Source of the DNA: Thermasporomyces sp040195635
GTDB taxonomy: Bacteria; Actinomycetota; Actinomycetes; Propionibacteriales; Actinopolymorphaceae
DNA length: 64,000 nucleotides
Assembly: GCF_040195635.1 (NCBI RefSeq)
Contig: NZ_JBEFTX010000011.1
Span: forward strand, 124,001 to 188,000
Direction of reading: 5' to 3'
Shown: piece after piece, positions 28,130-37,371 of the stretch
How positions within the stretch are numbered: the stretch's first letter is position 1
How the letters are laid out: the number at the start of each line of letters is the position of its first letter
Program-made: the position numbers and the translations under genes
Notes under the pieces: model-generated
Seen by the model: the letters and a program-made list of their open reading frames with translations, nothing else
Database searches by the model: none
What the model was told of the DNA's origin: nothing

Positions 28130-29946
28130 ACGCCGTACGCACGATCGTCGTCTGGTTCCCCGACTGGCCGGTGACCGCGGCCGGGCGAGACACCGGGCAA
28201 CCACCGGACGCTCCCCTCGCGGTCCTCGACAAGGGGCAGATCTTCGCCTGTTCGCACGCCGCGCGCGCGCATGGCGTAAGACGCGGGCTGCGGGTCCGCG
28301 AGGCGCAGGCGCGGTGCCCTGACCTGGTGACGTTGGCGTACGACCCGGCTGTCGACGCCCGGGAGTTCGAACCGGTCGTCGCCGCGATCGAGGCCCTCGC
28401 CCCTGGCGTCGAGGTCATCCGACCGGGGCGGTGCGCGCTCGCGGCCAAGGGGCCGAGCCGCTACTACGGCGATACGTTCGGGCAGATCCTGCGTACGCAC
28501 CTCGAGGAGGCCGGCCACAGCTGCGTGATCGGGATCGCGGACGGGCCGTTCGCGGCGGAGCAGGCGGCGCGGCTGGCCGAACGCTCCGGCGAACGGGAGC
28601 TGGCCTTCCCACCCGGGGAGTCGGCCCGCTGCCTCGCCTCGCTCCCGGTCGACACACTCGACCGGCCCGAGCTCGTCGACCTGCTGCGCCGGTTGGGTAT
28701 TCGTACGTTGGGTGCGTTCGCCGCGCTGCCTGCCCGACAGGTGCTGGCCCGGTTCGGCAACGACGGTGTCGCCGCGCACCGGCTCGCCGCCGGCCGTGAC
28801 GACCGGCCGCTGGCGACGCGGCGGCCGCCGCCCGAGCTGGCGACGGACGCCGCGTTCGAGCCGCCGGTCGAGCGGATCGACCAGGTGGCGTTCGCGATCC
28901 GCGGCACCGCCGAACGCCTGGTCGCCGGGCTCGCCGAACGCGAACTGGTCTGCACCTGCCTCCGGGTCGAGATCGACACCGAACGCGACGAACCGCGCAG
29001 CCGGCAGTGGCGGCATCCGCGGTGGTTCAGCGCGGCCGATGTCGTCGACCGGGTGCGCTGGCAACTGCAAGGGACCAGCACTCGTGCCTCCGACGGCTCG
29101 GACGGCTCGGACGGATCGGGTGGCGACGCGGCTGGTGGCAGGCTAACCGAGGAACTGACCTCCGGTGTCGTACGCGTCCGGCTGATTCCCGACGACGTGG
29201 CGCCAACCGGGGCGTACCAGGACGGTCTGTGGGGCGACCAGGCACCCGACGAACGCATCCACCGCGCCTTCACCCGGGTGCAGAGCCAACTCGGGCACGA
29301 AGCGGTGGTGACCGTCGTTCTGTCAGGAGGGCGGGCACCGGCCGAACGCATGACGTTGGTGCCGTGGGGCGACGACATCGCACCTGCCCGCCCGACCGGG
29401 CAACCGTGGCCGGGGCATCTCCCGCCTCCTGCCCCGACCACGGTCCTGGCCACGCCCGAACCCGTGCGGGTCCTCGGTGCGACCGGCCACCTGGTCGAGA
29501 TCAGCGAACGCGGTGCCTTGTCGGAGGACTGCCGCCTGCTCGAGCGGGATAGCTCTGACAACTCGGTCATCACGGGCTGGGCAGGTCCCTGGCCGGTCGA
29601 CGAGCGCTGGTGGGATCCGGTGGCGGCCAGCCGCTGCGCGCGATTCCAGGTCGCATGCACTGACGGGCGGGCGTTCGTCCTCCGGTACGAAGCCGGCACC
29701 AGGTCCACCGCCGACCCCCTCGCCAACAGCATCAGCAGCGTCTCTGGCTCCAACGGCCATTCTCCCGACGGGACCACCTCCTCTGGGAGCAATGCCAGCA
29801 GCATCCCTGACGCTGACGCCCGCTCCAGCACCGGAAACCCCAGCACCGGAAAACCCAGTGCGGGCACGAGCGCTCGGGGTACCACGGCCTCCCACGTGCA
29901 GGACGCTGAAACCGGCCGGTGGTGGATCGAGGCCTGCTATGACTGA
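28126..29946 (+). CDS. imuB: ImuB (Y-family polymerase-like mutasome hub)
   Basis: 606-residue Y-family-like protein that links the beta clamp, DnaE2 and ImuA' in SOS mutagenesis. It starts RTIVVWFPDWPV; catalytic Y-polymerases have acidic Asp-x-Asp here, so the usual lack of polymerase activity applies. AAIEALAPGVEVIRPGRCALAAKGPSRYYG and RRLGIRTLGAFAALPARQVLARFG (a helix-hairpin-helix) are typical. The last 80 residues contain a Ser/Thr/Gly-rich segment with STGNPSTGKPSAGTS repeats, absent from most ImuB. ATG 28126 overlaps the imuA' stop. Confidence 0.88.
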   Translation: MNAVRTIVVWFPDWPVTAAGRDTGQPPDAPLAVLDKGQIFACSHAARAHGVRRGLRVREAQARCPDLVTLAYDPAVDAREFEPVVAAIEALAPGVEVIRPGRCALAAKGPSRYYGDTFGQILRTHLEEAGHSCVIGIADGPFAAEQAARLAERSGERELAFPPGESARCLASLPVDTLDRPELVDLLRRLGIRTLGAFAALPARQVLARFGNDGVAAHRLAAGRDDRPLATRRPPPELATDAAFEPPVERIDQVAFAIRGTAERLVAGLAERELVCTCLRVEIDTERDEPRSRQWRHPRWFSAADVVDRVRWQLQGTSTRASDGSDGSDGSGGDAAGGRLTEELTSGVVRVRLIPDDVAPTGAYQDGLWGDQAPDERIHRAFTRVQSQLGHEAVVTVVLSGGRAPAERMTLVPWGDDIAPARPTGQPWPGHLPPPAPTTVLATPEPVRVLGATGHLVEISERGALSEDCRLLERDSSDNSVITGWAGPWPVDERWWDPVAASRCARFQVACTDGRAFVLRYEAGTRSTADPLANSISSVSGSNGHSPDGTTSSGSNASSIPDADARSSTGNPSTGKPSAGTSARGTTASHVQDAETGRWWIEACYD

Positions 29947-29976
29947 GCTCCTCCTTCTCTCCACCTGGCGCGCCGC

Positions 29977-30045
29977 TCATGATCATGCGTCACTTTCAGG
30001 GCTTTTTCGGCGTGAAGAAGCCCTGTTTCTCACGCATGATCATGA
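29977..30045. repeat. Nested hairpin with TCATGATCATGCGT arms between imuB and dnaE2
   Basis: TCATGATCATGCGT (29977-29990) pairs perfectly with 30032-30045. Inside it CAGGGCTTTTTC (29997-30008) pairs with GAAGAAGCCCTG (30014-30025) with one mismatch. The whole forms a long interrupted stem in the 144-bp gap before dnaE2. It shares the CATGATCA end with the hairpin at 18784-18849. It could weaken read-through into dnaE2. Confidence 0.8.
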
Positions 30046-30090
30046 AGCCGCCACCGGATTCACCGGCCGACCCATCCGAGGGCGGCACTG

Positions 30091-33000
30091 ATGGGCTGGG
30101 ACAACCCGCAGGTCCCGTGGTCGGAACTCGAACGCAAGCTATCCGGCCGCCGACGCCCCGGCGGTCCGCCACCACACGCCGACGGCGGCGACAGCCCGGC
30201 GTGGACCTCCGTACGCCCGCCGTACGATCCTCCGCCCGAGGACCGTCCGCAACGCCCCGACGGCCCGGTCGTTCCGTACGCCGAACTCCACTGTCATTCC
30301 AACTTCAGCTTCCTCGACGGTGCGAGCCATCCCGAGGAACTCGTCGAGACCGCCGTCGCACTGGGCCTCCAGGCCCTCGCACTCACCGACCACGATGGTC
30401 TCTACGGTGTCGTACGCATGGCCGAGGCCGCCGAGCTCGCAGGCTACGACCTCGCCACCGTCTTCGGCGCCGAGCTCTCCCTCGAGCTTTCCCAACCGCA
30501 GAACGGCATTGCCGACCCGGAGGGCAGCCACCTCCTGGTGCTGGCGCGCGGCGAGGAGGGTTATCACCGACTGGCCGGCGCCATCACCGAGGCGCAGCTG
30601 CGCGGTGGCGAGAAGGGACGCCCTACCTATGACCTCGAGGACCTCGCCGCGCGCGCGAACGGCGAGTGGGTGATCCTCACCGGCTGCCGCAAGGGCCTGG
30701 TCCCACGCGCCCTCGAGCACGGCCACGCCTCCCTCAGCAACACCGGCACCCTCAGCAACACCGGCACCCTCAGCAACACCGGCACCCTCAGCAACACCGG
30801 CACCCTCAGCAACACCGGCACCCTCGGCGTCCATGCCGGCAGAGGCCGAGCCCACGCCGACGGCATGACCGCCGCCGACCGCGAACTCGACCGGCTCATC
30901 GCGTTGTTCGGCCGCGACAACGTAGTCGTCGAACTCATCGACCACGGCTACCCGCTCGACACCGACCGCAACGACGCCTTGACGGAGCTGGCGAAGGCCC
31001 GGCGGCTTCCCGTCATCGCCACCAACAACGTGCACTTCGCCACGCCCGACCGGCGTCCACTCGCGACCGCCCTCGCCGCCGTACGCGCCAGACGCAGCCT
31101 CGACGAGATCGACGGCTGGCTCCCCGCCGCCGGCACCGCCTTCCTGCGCTCGGGTGCGGAGATGGCCGCCCGGTTCGCCCGCTATCCCGGCGCGGTGGCC
31201 CGCACGGTCGACTACGCCAACCAGCTGGCATTCCCGCTGCGCAAGGCGAAGCCGAGACTCCCCAAACAGAACGTCCCTGACGGCCACACACCGATGAGCT
31301 GGCTCCGCAAGCTCGTCTTCGACGGCGCCGACGAAATGTACGGTTCGTACGTCGGTAAAGCCCGCGACGACGCCTACGCCCGGTTGGAAAAAGAGCTCCA
31401 GGTCATCGCCGAGAAGGATTTCCCCGGCTACTTTCTCATCGTCCACGACATCGTGACCTTCGCCCGGGAGCGCGGAATTCTCTGCCAGGGCAGGGGATCC
31501 GCCGCCAACTCCGCGGTGTGTTACGTGCTCGGCATCACCGCGGTCGACGCGATCTTCTACAACCTTCCGTTCGAACGGTTCCTCTCCGCCACCCGCGAGG
31601 AAGAGCCTGACATCGACGTCGACTTCGACTCCGACCGGCGCGAGGAGGTCATCCAACACGTCTACGAAAAGTACGGCAGGCGCAACGCGGCACAGGTCGC
31701 GAACGTCATCACGTACCGGCCGAAGATGGCGGTCCGCGACATGGCCAAGGCGTTGGGCCACAGCACCGGACAGCAGGACGCCTGGTCCAAACAGGTCGAC
31801 GCCTGGGGCAGCGGTGTGGCGACGGTCGAGACGGACGTACCGCCCGCCGTGGTGCAACTCGCCGAACCCCTGCTGAGGTTTCCGCGACACCTCGGCATCC
31901 ACTCCGGCGGCATGGTGCTCACCGAACGCCCGGTCGGCGAAGTCTGTCCGATCGAGCACGGACGTATGAAGGATCGCACGGTTCTGCAATGGGACAAGGA
32001 CGACTGCGCATGGATGGGCCTTGTCAAGTTCGACCTGCTCGGCCTCGGCATGCTCGCCGTCCTGAAATACACGATGGACGACATCGAGGCACACCTGGGC
32101 GAACACTGGGAACTCGCGACGATTCCCAAGGAGGAGCCGAGCGTCTACGACATGCTGTGCCGCGCCGACTCGGTCGGGGTGTTCCAGGTGGAGAGCCGGG
32201 CGCAGATGGCCACTCTGCCTCGACTTCGCCCACGACGGTTCTACGACCTCGTCATCGAGATCGCGCTGATCCGGCCCGGGCCCATCCAGGGCGGCGCCGT
32301 CCACCCGTACATCCGTCGCAAGCTCGGTCAGGAACCACCCACTCCGCCCCATCCGAGCCTGGCGCCGGCGCTCGAACGTACCCTCGGCGTTCCGCTCTTC
32401 CAGGAACAACTCATGCAGATCGCCATGGAGGTGGGTGGCTGCAGCGGCGACGACGCCGACCTGTTGCGCCGGGCGATGGGATCCAAACGTGGGTTGGAAA
32501 AGATCTCCTCCCTCAAGGAGAAGCTCTACAACGGGATGGCCGTGCGGGGAATCACCGGCGAAACCGCAGACATGCTGTACGAAAAGATCGAGGCGTTCGC
32601 GAACTTCGGATTCGCTGAAAGTCACTCGATCAGTTTCGCGTTGCTCGTCTATGCGAGTGCGTGGTTCAAGCTGCATTATCCGGCGATCTTCCTGGCGGCA
32701 TTGTTGCGGGCGCAGCCGATGGGTTTCTATTCGCCGCAGAGCCTCGTGACCGATGCCCGCCGGCACGGTGTGGAGGTGCGCCACCCCGATCTGCACGCCT
32801 CCGGCGTCCAACCCGTGCTGGAGCGGCTCGCCGAGTCGCCGGGGACCGCCACCACGAACCCTTTGGATGAGGGGTCGAGCGACAGCATCGCGACCGGTGA
32901 GCCGGCATGCCTGTCCGACCACCAGCCGCCCACCGGGCCCTTCGATCCTGACGCTCCCGCCGACGACGCCAAGCATCGCCGCGACGGGAGGTTCGCCGTA

Positions 33001-33699
33001 CGCCTGGGTCTCGCGGGGGTGAAGTCGATCGGCGAGGACCTCGCCACGCGCATCGTCACCGAACGCGACGCCCACGGGCCCTACGCCGACCAGGCCGACC
33101 TCGCTCGCCGGGTGGGGCTCACCTCCGCCCAGATGGAGGCGTTGTCCACCGCGGGGGCGTTCGGATGCTTCCAGCTCAGCCGCCGGCAGGCGCTGTGGAT
33201 CGCGGGCAGTGCCGCGCAGGAACGCCCCGACCATCTGGCCGCCGACTCCGCGTCGATCCCGGAGCAGGTGCCGCTCCTGCCGGACATGAATCCCGCCGAA
33301 CGCGTGATGGCCGACCTGTGGGCGACCGGGATCTCCCCCGACGACTACCCGACCCGGCATGTACGCGACAAGCTGGAGGCGCTGGGAGTCGTCCCCGCTG
33401 ACCGGCTCGCCACCTACGACAACGGGCGCCGGATCCTGGTCGGCGGCGTCGTCATCCACCGACAACGTCCTGCCACAGCCGGGGGCGTGACGTTCCTCAA
33501 CCTCGAGGACGAGACCGGGATGGTCAACGTCATCTGCCCCAAGGTGGTGTGGGACCGCTTCCGCCGGATCGCCCGCGACTCACCCGCCCTGCTCATCAGG
33601 GGCCGACTCGAACGCGCCCAGGGTGTCACCAACATTGTTGCCGAGAAGTTCGCCCCGCTACCGCTCACGATTCGTACCATGTCCCGCGACTTCCACTGA
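30091..33699 (+). CDS. dnaE2: Error-prone DNA polymerase DnaE2
   Basis: 1202-residue C-family polymerase of the SOS mutasome. The N-terminal PHP domain (AELHCHSNFSFLDGASHPEEL) starts near residue 68, the catalytic acidic motif EEPDIDVDFDSDRREEV is near 505, and helix-hairpin-helix and OB-fold domains follow (NGRRILVGGVVIHRQRPATAGGVTFLNLEDE). It is about 80-100 residues longer than typical DnaE2. The extra length includes a 60-residue Pro-rich N-terminus, five tandem SNTGTL hexapeptides in the PHP domain, and a hydrophilic insertion near 915-960. No LexA box of its own is visible, so it probably depends on the imuA' promoter. Confidence 0.92.
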   Translation: MGWDNPQVPWSELERKLSGRRRPGGPPPHADGGDSPAWTSVRPPYDPPPEDRPQRPDGPVVPYAELHCHSNFSFLDGASHPEELVETAVALGLQALALTDHDGLYGVVRMAEAAELAGYDLATVFGAELSLELSQPQNGIADPEGSHLLVLARGEEGYHRLAGAITEAQLRGGEKGRPTYDLEDLAARANGEWVILTGCRKGLVPRALEHGHASLSNTGTLSNTGTLSNTGTLSNTGTLSNTGTLGVHAGRGRAHADGMTAADRELDRLIALFGRDNVVVELIDHGYPLDTDRNDALTELAKARRLPVIATNNVHFATPDRRPLATALAAVRARRSLDEIDGWLPAAGTAFLRSGAEMAARFARYPGAVARTVDYANQLAFPLRKAKPRLPKQNVPDGHTPMSWLRKLVFDGADEMYGSYVGKARDDAYARLEKELQVIAEKDFPGYFLIVHDIVTFARERGILCQGRGSAANSAVCYVLGITAVDAIFYNLPFERFLSATREEEPDIDVDFDSDRREEVIQHVYEKYGRRNAAQVANVITYRPKMAVRDMAKALGHSTGQQDAWSKQVDAWGSGVATVETDVPPAVVQLAEPLLRFPRHLGIHSGGMVLTERPVGEVCPIEHGRMKDRTVLQWDKDDCAWMGLVKFDLLGLGMLAVLKYTMDDIEAHLGEHWELATIPKEEPSVYDMLCRADSVGVFQVESRAQMATLPRLRPRRFYDLVIEIALIRPGPIQGGAVHPYIRRKLGQEPPTPPHPSLAPALERTLGVPLFQEQLMQIAMEVGGCSGDDADLLRRAMGSKRGLEKISSLKEKLYNGMAVRGITGETADMLYEKIEAFANFGFAESHSISFALLVYASAWFKLHYPAIFLAALLRAQPMGFYSPQSLVTDARRHGVEVRHPDLHASGVQPVLERLAESPGTATTNPLDEGSSDSIATGEPACLSDHQPPTGPFDPDAPADDAKHRRDGRFAVRLGLAGVKSIGEDLATRIVTERDAHGPYADQADLARRVGLTSAQMEALSTAGAFGCFQLSRRQALWIAGSAAQERPDHLAADSASIPEQVPLLPDMNPAERVMADLWATGISPDDYPTRHVRDKLEALGVVPADRLATYDNGRRILVGGVVIHRQRPATAGGVTFLNLEDETGMVNVICPKVVWDRFRRIARDSPALLIRGRLERAQGVTNIVAEKFAPLPLTIRTMSRDFH
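30736..30825 (+). repeat. Five identical 18-bp repeats inside dnaE2
   Basis: AGCAACACCGGCACCCTC occurs five times in a row without a change, encoding SNTGTL five times within the PHP domain. The perfect identity points to recent copy-number change; any change would stay in frame. Confidence 0.95.
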
Positions 33700-33835
33700 G
33701 GGGCGCCTTGTGGGTCTGTTCCGGTCGGCGTCGCCGACCTCCACCCCGGTCTCTCCACGGCTGGCAAAGCTGATGCCCTCGTGGATCATGGCCGGGCTCG
33801 CGACCTACCCACGGAACACCCCCTAGGCTTCGGCC

Positions 33836-34588
33836 GTGACCAATGCCGTCGACCTTGCACCCCCAAGGTTCGCGGCACTGGTAGGCCCGGCCGTCACCCG
33901 CGCGTTCACCGCCGGCATGCACGCGGGGCGCACCGAGGGACGGGAGCTCGTGCTCTCCTATGGCGGCCAAGCTGTCGGCTACCTCATCGACCTGCGCAAC
34001 CCGCTCGCCGCCGGTCGATCCGTCTCCCGCGACGGGCTGGCGGCCGTGTACCGCTACGCCGACCCCGGCGAGGTGGACGAGACCGTGCAGCGCAGCGTCG
34101 ACCATGGCCTACTGAGCCGGGCCCCGGCCGGCGAGATCACCGCGACCGAGCGGGGACAGGCGTTTCTGCGCGACCTGTTCGCCCTGCACGCACGGGTGCT
34201 GACCGAGCGGTGGGGGCAGGAGCAGAACGGTCCGGTCGAACGGCTCAACACCCTGGTGGCCCGAATCCTCGCCCAGGCGACTGCGACCAGCGGCGACGCC
34301 TGGGCGGTGCACGCGCCGCCCTACGAGCCGAGGGGCACGCCGTCACCCGTGCTGCTGCTCAACCGGCTGTCGACGTTGCGGATCCACCGCGCCGACGCAC
34401 ACGCAGCCGCCTGGCAGCGGGCAGGGCTCTCGGCCGCGGAGATGGTCGCGATGCCGTGGGGCAGCACGTGGAGCCCGCGGCGACAGGCGGTTGAAGACGA
34501 GACCAACCGGCGCGCCGCGTCGCCGTACGCCGTCCTCACCCCGGACGAACGCCTGACCATGCTGGCGGACCTGGCCATGCTCCCGTGA
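33836..34588 (+). CDS. Unknown protein with winged-helix-like region
   Basis: 250 residues, start GTG 33836. The segment YRYADPGEVDETVQRSVDHGLLSRAPAGEITATERGQAFL (about 70-110) looks like a MarR/ArsR-type winged helix with its wing. A longer helical C-terminal half has WGSTWSPRRQAVEDETNRRAASPYAVLT. The family was not recognised. It could be a ligand-binding regulator. It lies between dnaE2 and the convergent lipB gene, with no sign of an operon. Confidence 0.6.
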   Translation: MTNAVDLAPPRFAALVGPAVTRAFTAGMHAGRTEGRELVLSYGGQAVGYLIDLRNPLAAGRSVSRDGLAAVYRYADPGEVDETVQRSVDHGLLSRAPAGEITATERGQAFLRDLFALHARVLTERWGQEQNGPVERLNTLVARILAQATATSGDAWAVHAPPYEPRGTPSPVLLLNRLSTLRIHRADAHAAAWQRAGLSAAEMVAMPWGSTWSPRRQAVEDETNRRAASPYAVLTPDERLTMLADLAMLP

Positions 34589-34603
34589 CGCGGGCAATCC
34601 CAG

Positions 34604-35260
34604 TCACCGCAACCACTGCTGGGCTCGGGCACCCAGCGCGCCGGCCACGGCGTCGCGGATCGCCGCGTCGGACGGCATCGGGACCCCCGTGCGCTCGGCC
34701 AGGCGCCGCAGCGACACCATCGTCACGTCCTGCAGCCCACACACCGTGAACTGCTCGAACACCCGCATGTCCGGGTCGACGTTCAGCGCGAATCCATGGC
34801 TCGTGACGCCGCGCCGGATCCGCATGCCGATCGACGCGACCTTGTGGTGTTCTGGCGTCCAGACGCCGACGAGGCTCGCTGCACCGGGCGGGGTGTCGCG
34901 CCGCATCGTCGCGAACCCGAGCTCGCCGAGCGCCGCCACGAGTCCGTTCTCCAGCCAGCGAACGATGTCGACCGGGCCGCGTTCTCGCAGGTTCACCACC
35001 ACGTAGCCGATCAGCTGGCCGGGCCCGTGGTAGGTCGCGTACCCACCCCGGTCCACCTGCACCGTCGGCACGCCGGCCGCGGCGGGCGGCAGGTCTTCGA
35101 GTGGCGTCCGCGGACCGTACGTGATCACCGGCGGATGGCTCAGCAGAAAAAGTCGGTCACCGACCACGCCGCGCTGGCGTTCGTCGACCCAGCCGGCCAT
35201 CTGGCGGACGGCCTCCGGATAAGGAACCTCGCCCAGGTCGACCCGTTGCAACAGGGACAT
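34604..35260 (-). CDS. lipB: Octanoyltransferase LipB
   Basis: 218 residues. LipB moves octanoyl groups from acyl carrier protein to lipoyl domains, the first step of lipoate synthesis. RGGYATYHGPGQLIGYVVVNL is the family core, KVASIGMRIRRGVTSHGFALNV holds the catalytic lysine, and FTVCGLQDVTMVSL the catalytic cysteine. Length is normal. GAAGGA lies seven bases before ATG 35260. lipA is not adjacent. Confidence 0.93.
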   Translation of the reverse strand: MSLLQRVDLGEVPYPEAVRQMAGWVDERQRGVVGDRLFLLSHPPVITYGPRTPLEDLPPAAAGVPTVQVDRGGYATYHGPGQLIGYVVVNLRERGPVDIVRWLENGLVAALGELGFATMRRDTPPGAASLVGVWTPEHHKVASIGMRIRRGVTSHGFALNVDPDMRVFEQFTVCGLQDVTMVSLRRLAERTGVPMPSDAAIRDAVAGALGARAQQWLR

Positions 35261-35375
35261 CCGTCATCCTTCGCGCGTGAGAGGCTCCTTCGCACGAGGG
35301 ATGGGCTCGAGCGGCCTTCTCGGTAAACACGTGTCGCCGTGAGGCTACCCGTCGAGAGACGTGCCTCTCCCCAGG

Positions 35376-35948
35376 TCAGCTCTCCAGGATTTCCGGGCCA
35401 TCCAGGGTCAGCGACGGTGGTGAGCCGGGATTGAGCCGCACACGTACGCGTCGCAGCACGTCGGCGAGCCGGCGGACCTCCAGTTCCTGGGGCGGTCCGC
35501 CGGCCGCTGCGCCTGCCGTGACTCGCTCGGTCGACGTGAACGCCATCAACAGCGAGCGTCCCTCGGAATCGGTCACGATCGGGATCTGTCCACGGGCTCC
35601 GCGAAGGGCGGGGATCACGAGGGTGGCCTGGCGTAGGGCAACCAGCAGGTCCGAAGTCGGCCCGTACTCGGCGACGGCCAACTCGAGAGCGCGTTCGACC
35701 TGGTTGACCGGCACCGGGAAGCCGCGCCGGCGAGGCCCGGGTCGGTACTTGCCGTTCGGACGGTATCCGTCGCGGAGAATCTGACCCGCTCGGTTGGTGG
35801 GGAACGCACCCTCGATGCCCCACGCCGGTACAGCGCCATCTGGGTCGAATTCCGGGTCGATCACGTACACCCACTGGCCCGGGTTCGCCCTCGCAACCTC
35901 GCGCATGCCCTCGGTGATCCGCGGGACTTCCCTGCGAGCGTCGTCCAT
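35376..35948 (-). CDS. Probable type VII secretion-associated protein (SseB-like)
   Basis: 190 residues. PGQWVYVIDPEFDPDGAVPAWGIEGAFP, then NGKYRPGPRRRGFPVPVNQVERALELAVAEYGP and VALRQATLVIPAL, resemble a Streptomyces family annotated as type VII secretion system-associated, with an SseB-like end. That identification is from memory of the motif pattern. ATG 35948 is preceded by GGAG at a usable spacing; upstream Mets at 36002 and 36023 lack one. The ESX locus begins 7 kb away with unrelated genes between, so a functional link is inference. Confidence 0.6.
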   Translation of the reverse strand: MDDARREVPRITEGMREVARANPGQWVYVIDPEFDPDGAVPAWGIEGAFPTNRAGQILRDGYRPNGKYRPGPRRRGFPVPVNQVERALELAVAEYGPTSDLLVALRQATLVIPALRGARGQIPIVTDSEGRSLLMAFTSTERVTAGAAAGGPPQELEVRRLADVLRRVRVRLNPGSPPSLTLDGPEILES

Positions 35949-36317
35949 CGCTTGTTTCTCCAGACGGCCAATGAGCCTGGTCCTCCGTGCGGGCCTTGAC
36001 ATTGCCTGCGGCCCACGACGCATCGCCTACGGCTCAATCCTCAGCGCGATCTGACTGGCGTTCGGTCGAGGTCGAATTCCTCACGGCCTTCCTCACATCG
36101 CTTGAGCATTGCCGACATAACGGACGCGATACCGACGCAGAACACTACCTTCCACCGGGTCGACCTTCCACACCGTCGCCCATCGAGGGCGAGCCGCTCG
36201 CGCGCCCACAGCGGCCGACTTCCCACTCACCGCGAGCCGCTCGTCACGTTCGCACGCCGACCTCCTCTGCACCCGTGGGGCGGCACTCGCACGACGGGAC
36301 CTGGCAGGATCGGCGCC
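35949..36317. other. Gap between the T7SS-associated gene and a HAD gene
   Basis: About 370 bases lacking a supportable gene. Divergent promoters are expected. A CAGGAT sequence at 36307, about 10 bases before the HAD start, could be a -10. No repeat or RNA is recognised. Confidence 0.35.
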
Positions 36318-36950
36318 ATGTCTTCGTTCCCGTTCGACGCGGTGCTGTGCGATCTCGACGGTGTGGTCCGGCTTTGGGACCCCGATGCGATGAACCGGAT
36401 CGATCGTACGCACGGACTGCCGCCGGGCACCCTCGCCGCCACCGCCTTCGCGCCCGCACGCCTGCAACCAGCGGTGACCGGTCGGGTGACCGACACCGAG
36501 TGGCGGGCCGCGATCGCCGCCGACCTCGCTTCGGCGTACGGGTCACCGCAACAGGCGCAGGCCATGGTGGACGCCTGGTCCGCGCTCATCGGCGCGGTCG
36601 ACCGCGACATGCTCGAACTCCTGGCCACGGTCCGCCAGCACGTGCCGGTGGTCCTGGTGTCCAACGCGACGACCCGCCTGGAGGACGACCTCGACCGGCT
36701 CGGCATCACCGACGCCGTCGATGCGGTCGTCAACACCTCACGCATCGGCGTCGCCAAGCCCGCCGCCGAGGTCTACCGCCACGCCGCCGGCCTCGTGGAC
36801 GCCGACGTGTCGCGCTGCGTGTTCGTCGACGACACGCCCGGCCACGTGGACGGTGCCCGAGCGGCAGGAATGGTGGGCATCCACTTCGAGGGCGTCGACG
36901 CCCTCCGAACTGTCCTCTCGCCACTGTGGTCCGCCGCGGCCCCCGGCTAG
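36318..36950 (+). CDS. HAD-family hydrolase
   Basis: 210-residue haloacid dehalogenase-like hydrolase with all four motifs: DAVLCDLDGVVRLWD (nucleophile Asp), VVLVSNATT (motif II), GVAKPAAEVY (lysine of motif III) and CVFVDDTPGHVDGARAAGM (acidic motif IV). It has a helical cap. The substrate is unknown, typically a small phosphomonoester. ATG 36318 was chosen. Its 3' end overlaps the convergent DUF6191-like gene by four bases. Confidence 0.85.
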   Translation: MSSFPFDAVLCDLDGVVRLWDPDAMNRIDRTHGLPPGTLAATAFAPARLQPAVTGRVTDTEWRAAIAADLASAYGSPQQAQAMVDAWSALIGAVDRDMLELLATVRQHVPVVLVSNATTRLEDDLDRLGITDAVDAVVNTSRIGVAKPAAEVYRHAAGLVDADVSRCVFVDDTPGHVDGARAAGMVGIHFEGVDALRTVLSPLWSAAAPG

Positions 36951-37243
36951 TCCGGCGCACTCCGACGAGGTTGCCGGCGTACGCGGACCACATGGGCGTC
37001 GAGGTCGACGTCGAACGGCGGGTCGCCACTCGGGCGTACGACCTTGCGCACGGTCTCCTGCTCCATCTCCCGCTTCACCAACCGGGCGGTCGGATCGAAC
37101 AGCTGGGAGATCTCGAGGCTCATCCCCCCGCTGCTCTTCGTCCGGCGGTAGTAGATCCATCGCCGGCGTTCCATCCAGAGCAGGCCACGATCGAGGACGA
37201 ACAGCGCAACGGCAACCGCCCCGGCGATGAGGGCGACCTTCAC
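36947..37243 (-). CDS. Small membrane-anchored protein, DUF6191-like
   Basis: 98 residues from a GTG start: one N-terminal membrane helix (VALIAGAVAVALFVLDRGLLWM), then a basic cytoplasmic part RRWIYYRRTKSSGGMSLEISQLFDPTARLVKREMEQETV and a short C-terminal DVDLDAHVVRVRR. This resembles actinobacterial DUF6191 proteins of unknown function. The longer frame upstream of the GTG is Arg-rich and not convincing. Confidence 0.6.
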   Translation of the reverse strand: MKVALIAGAVAVALFVLDRGLLWMERRRWIYYRRTKSSGGMSLEISQLFDPTARLVKREMEQETVRKVVRPSGDPPFDVDLDAHVVRVRRQPRRSAPD

Positions 37244-37371
37244 ACCAGCACTTCCCACGGCCTCCCCAACGAACGGTGGACGAGCATGGTTTCGCAACCC
37301 CAGCGCCGGCCGGTCAACCGGCGTGGCGTGGCGTGGCGCGCGCCGAACCACGCCCGGCGGCTGCTTGGCTC

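Noticed and set aside
30139..33465. 1108-codon minus-strand frame through dnaE2
   Set aside because: It is the antisense shadow of a clear DnaE2; its composition (Val, Asp, His-rich) shows no domain.
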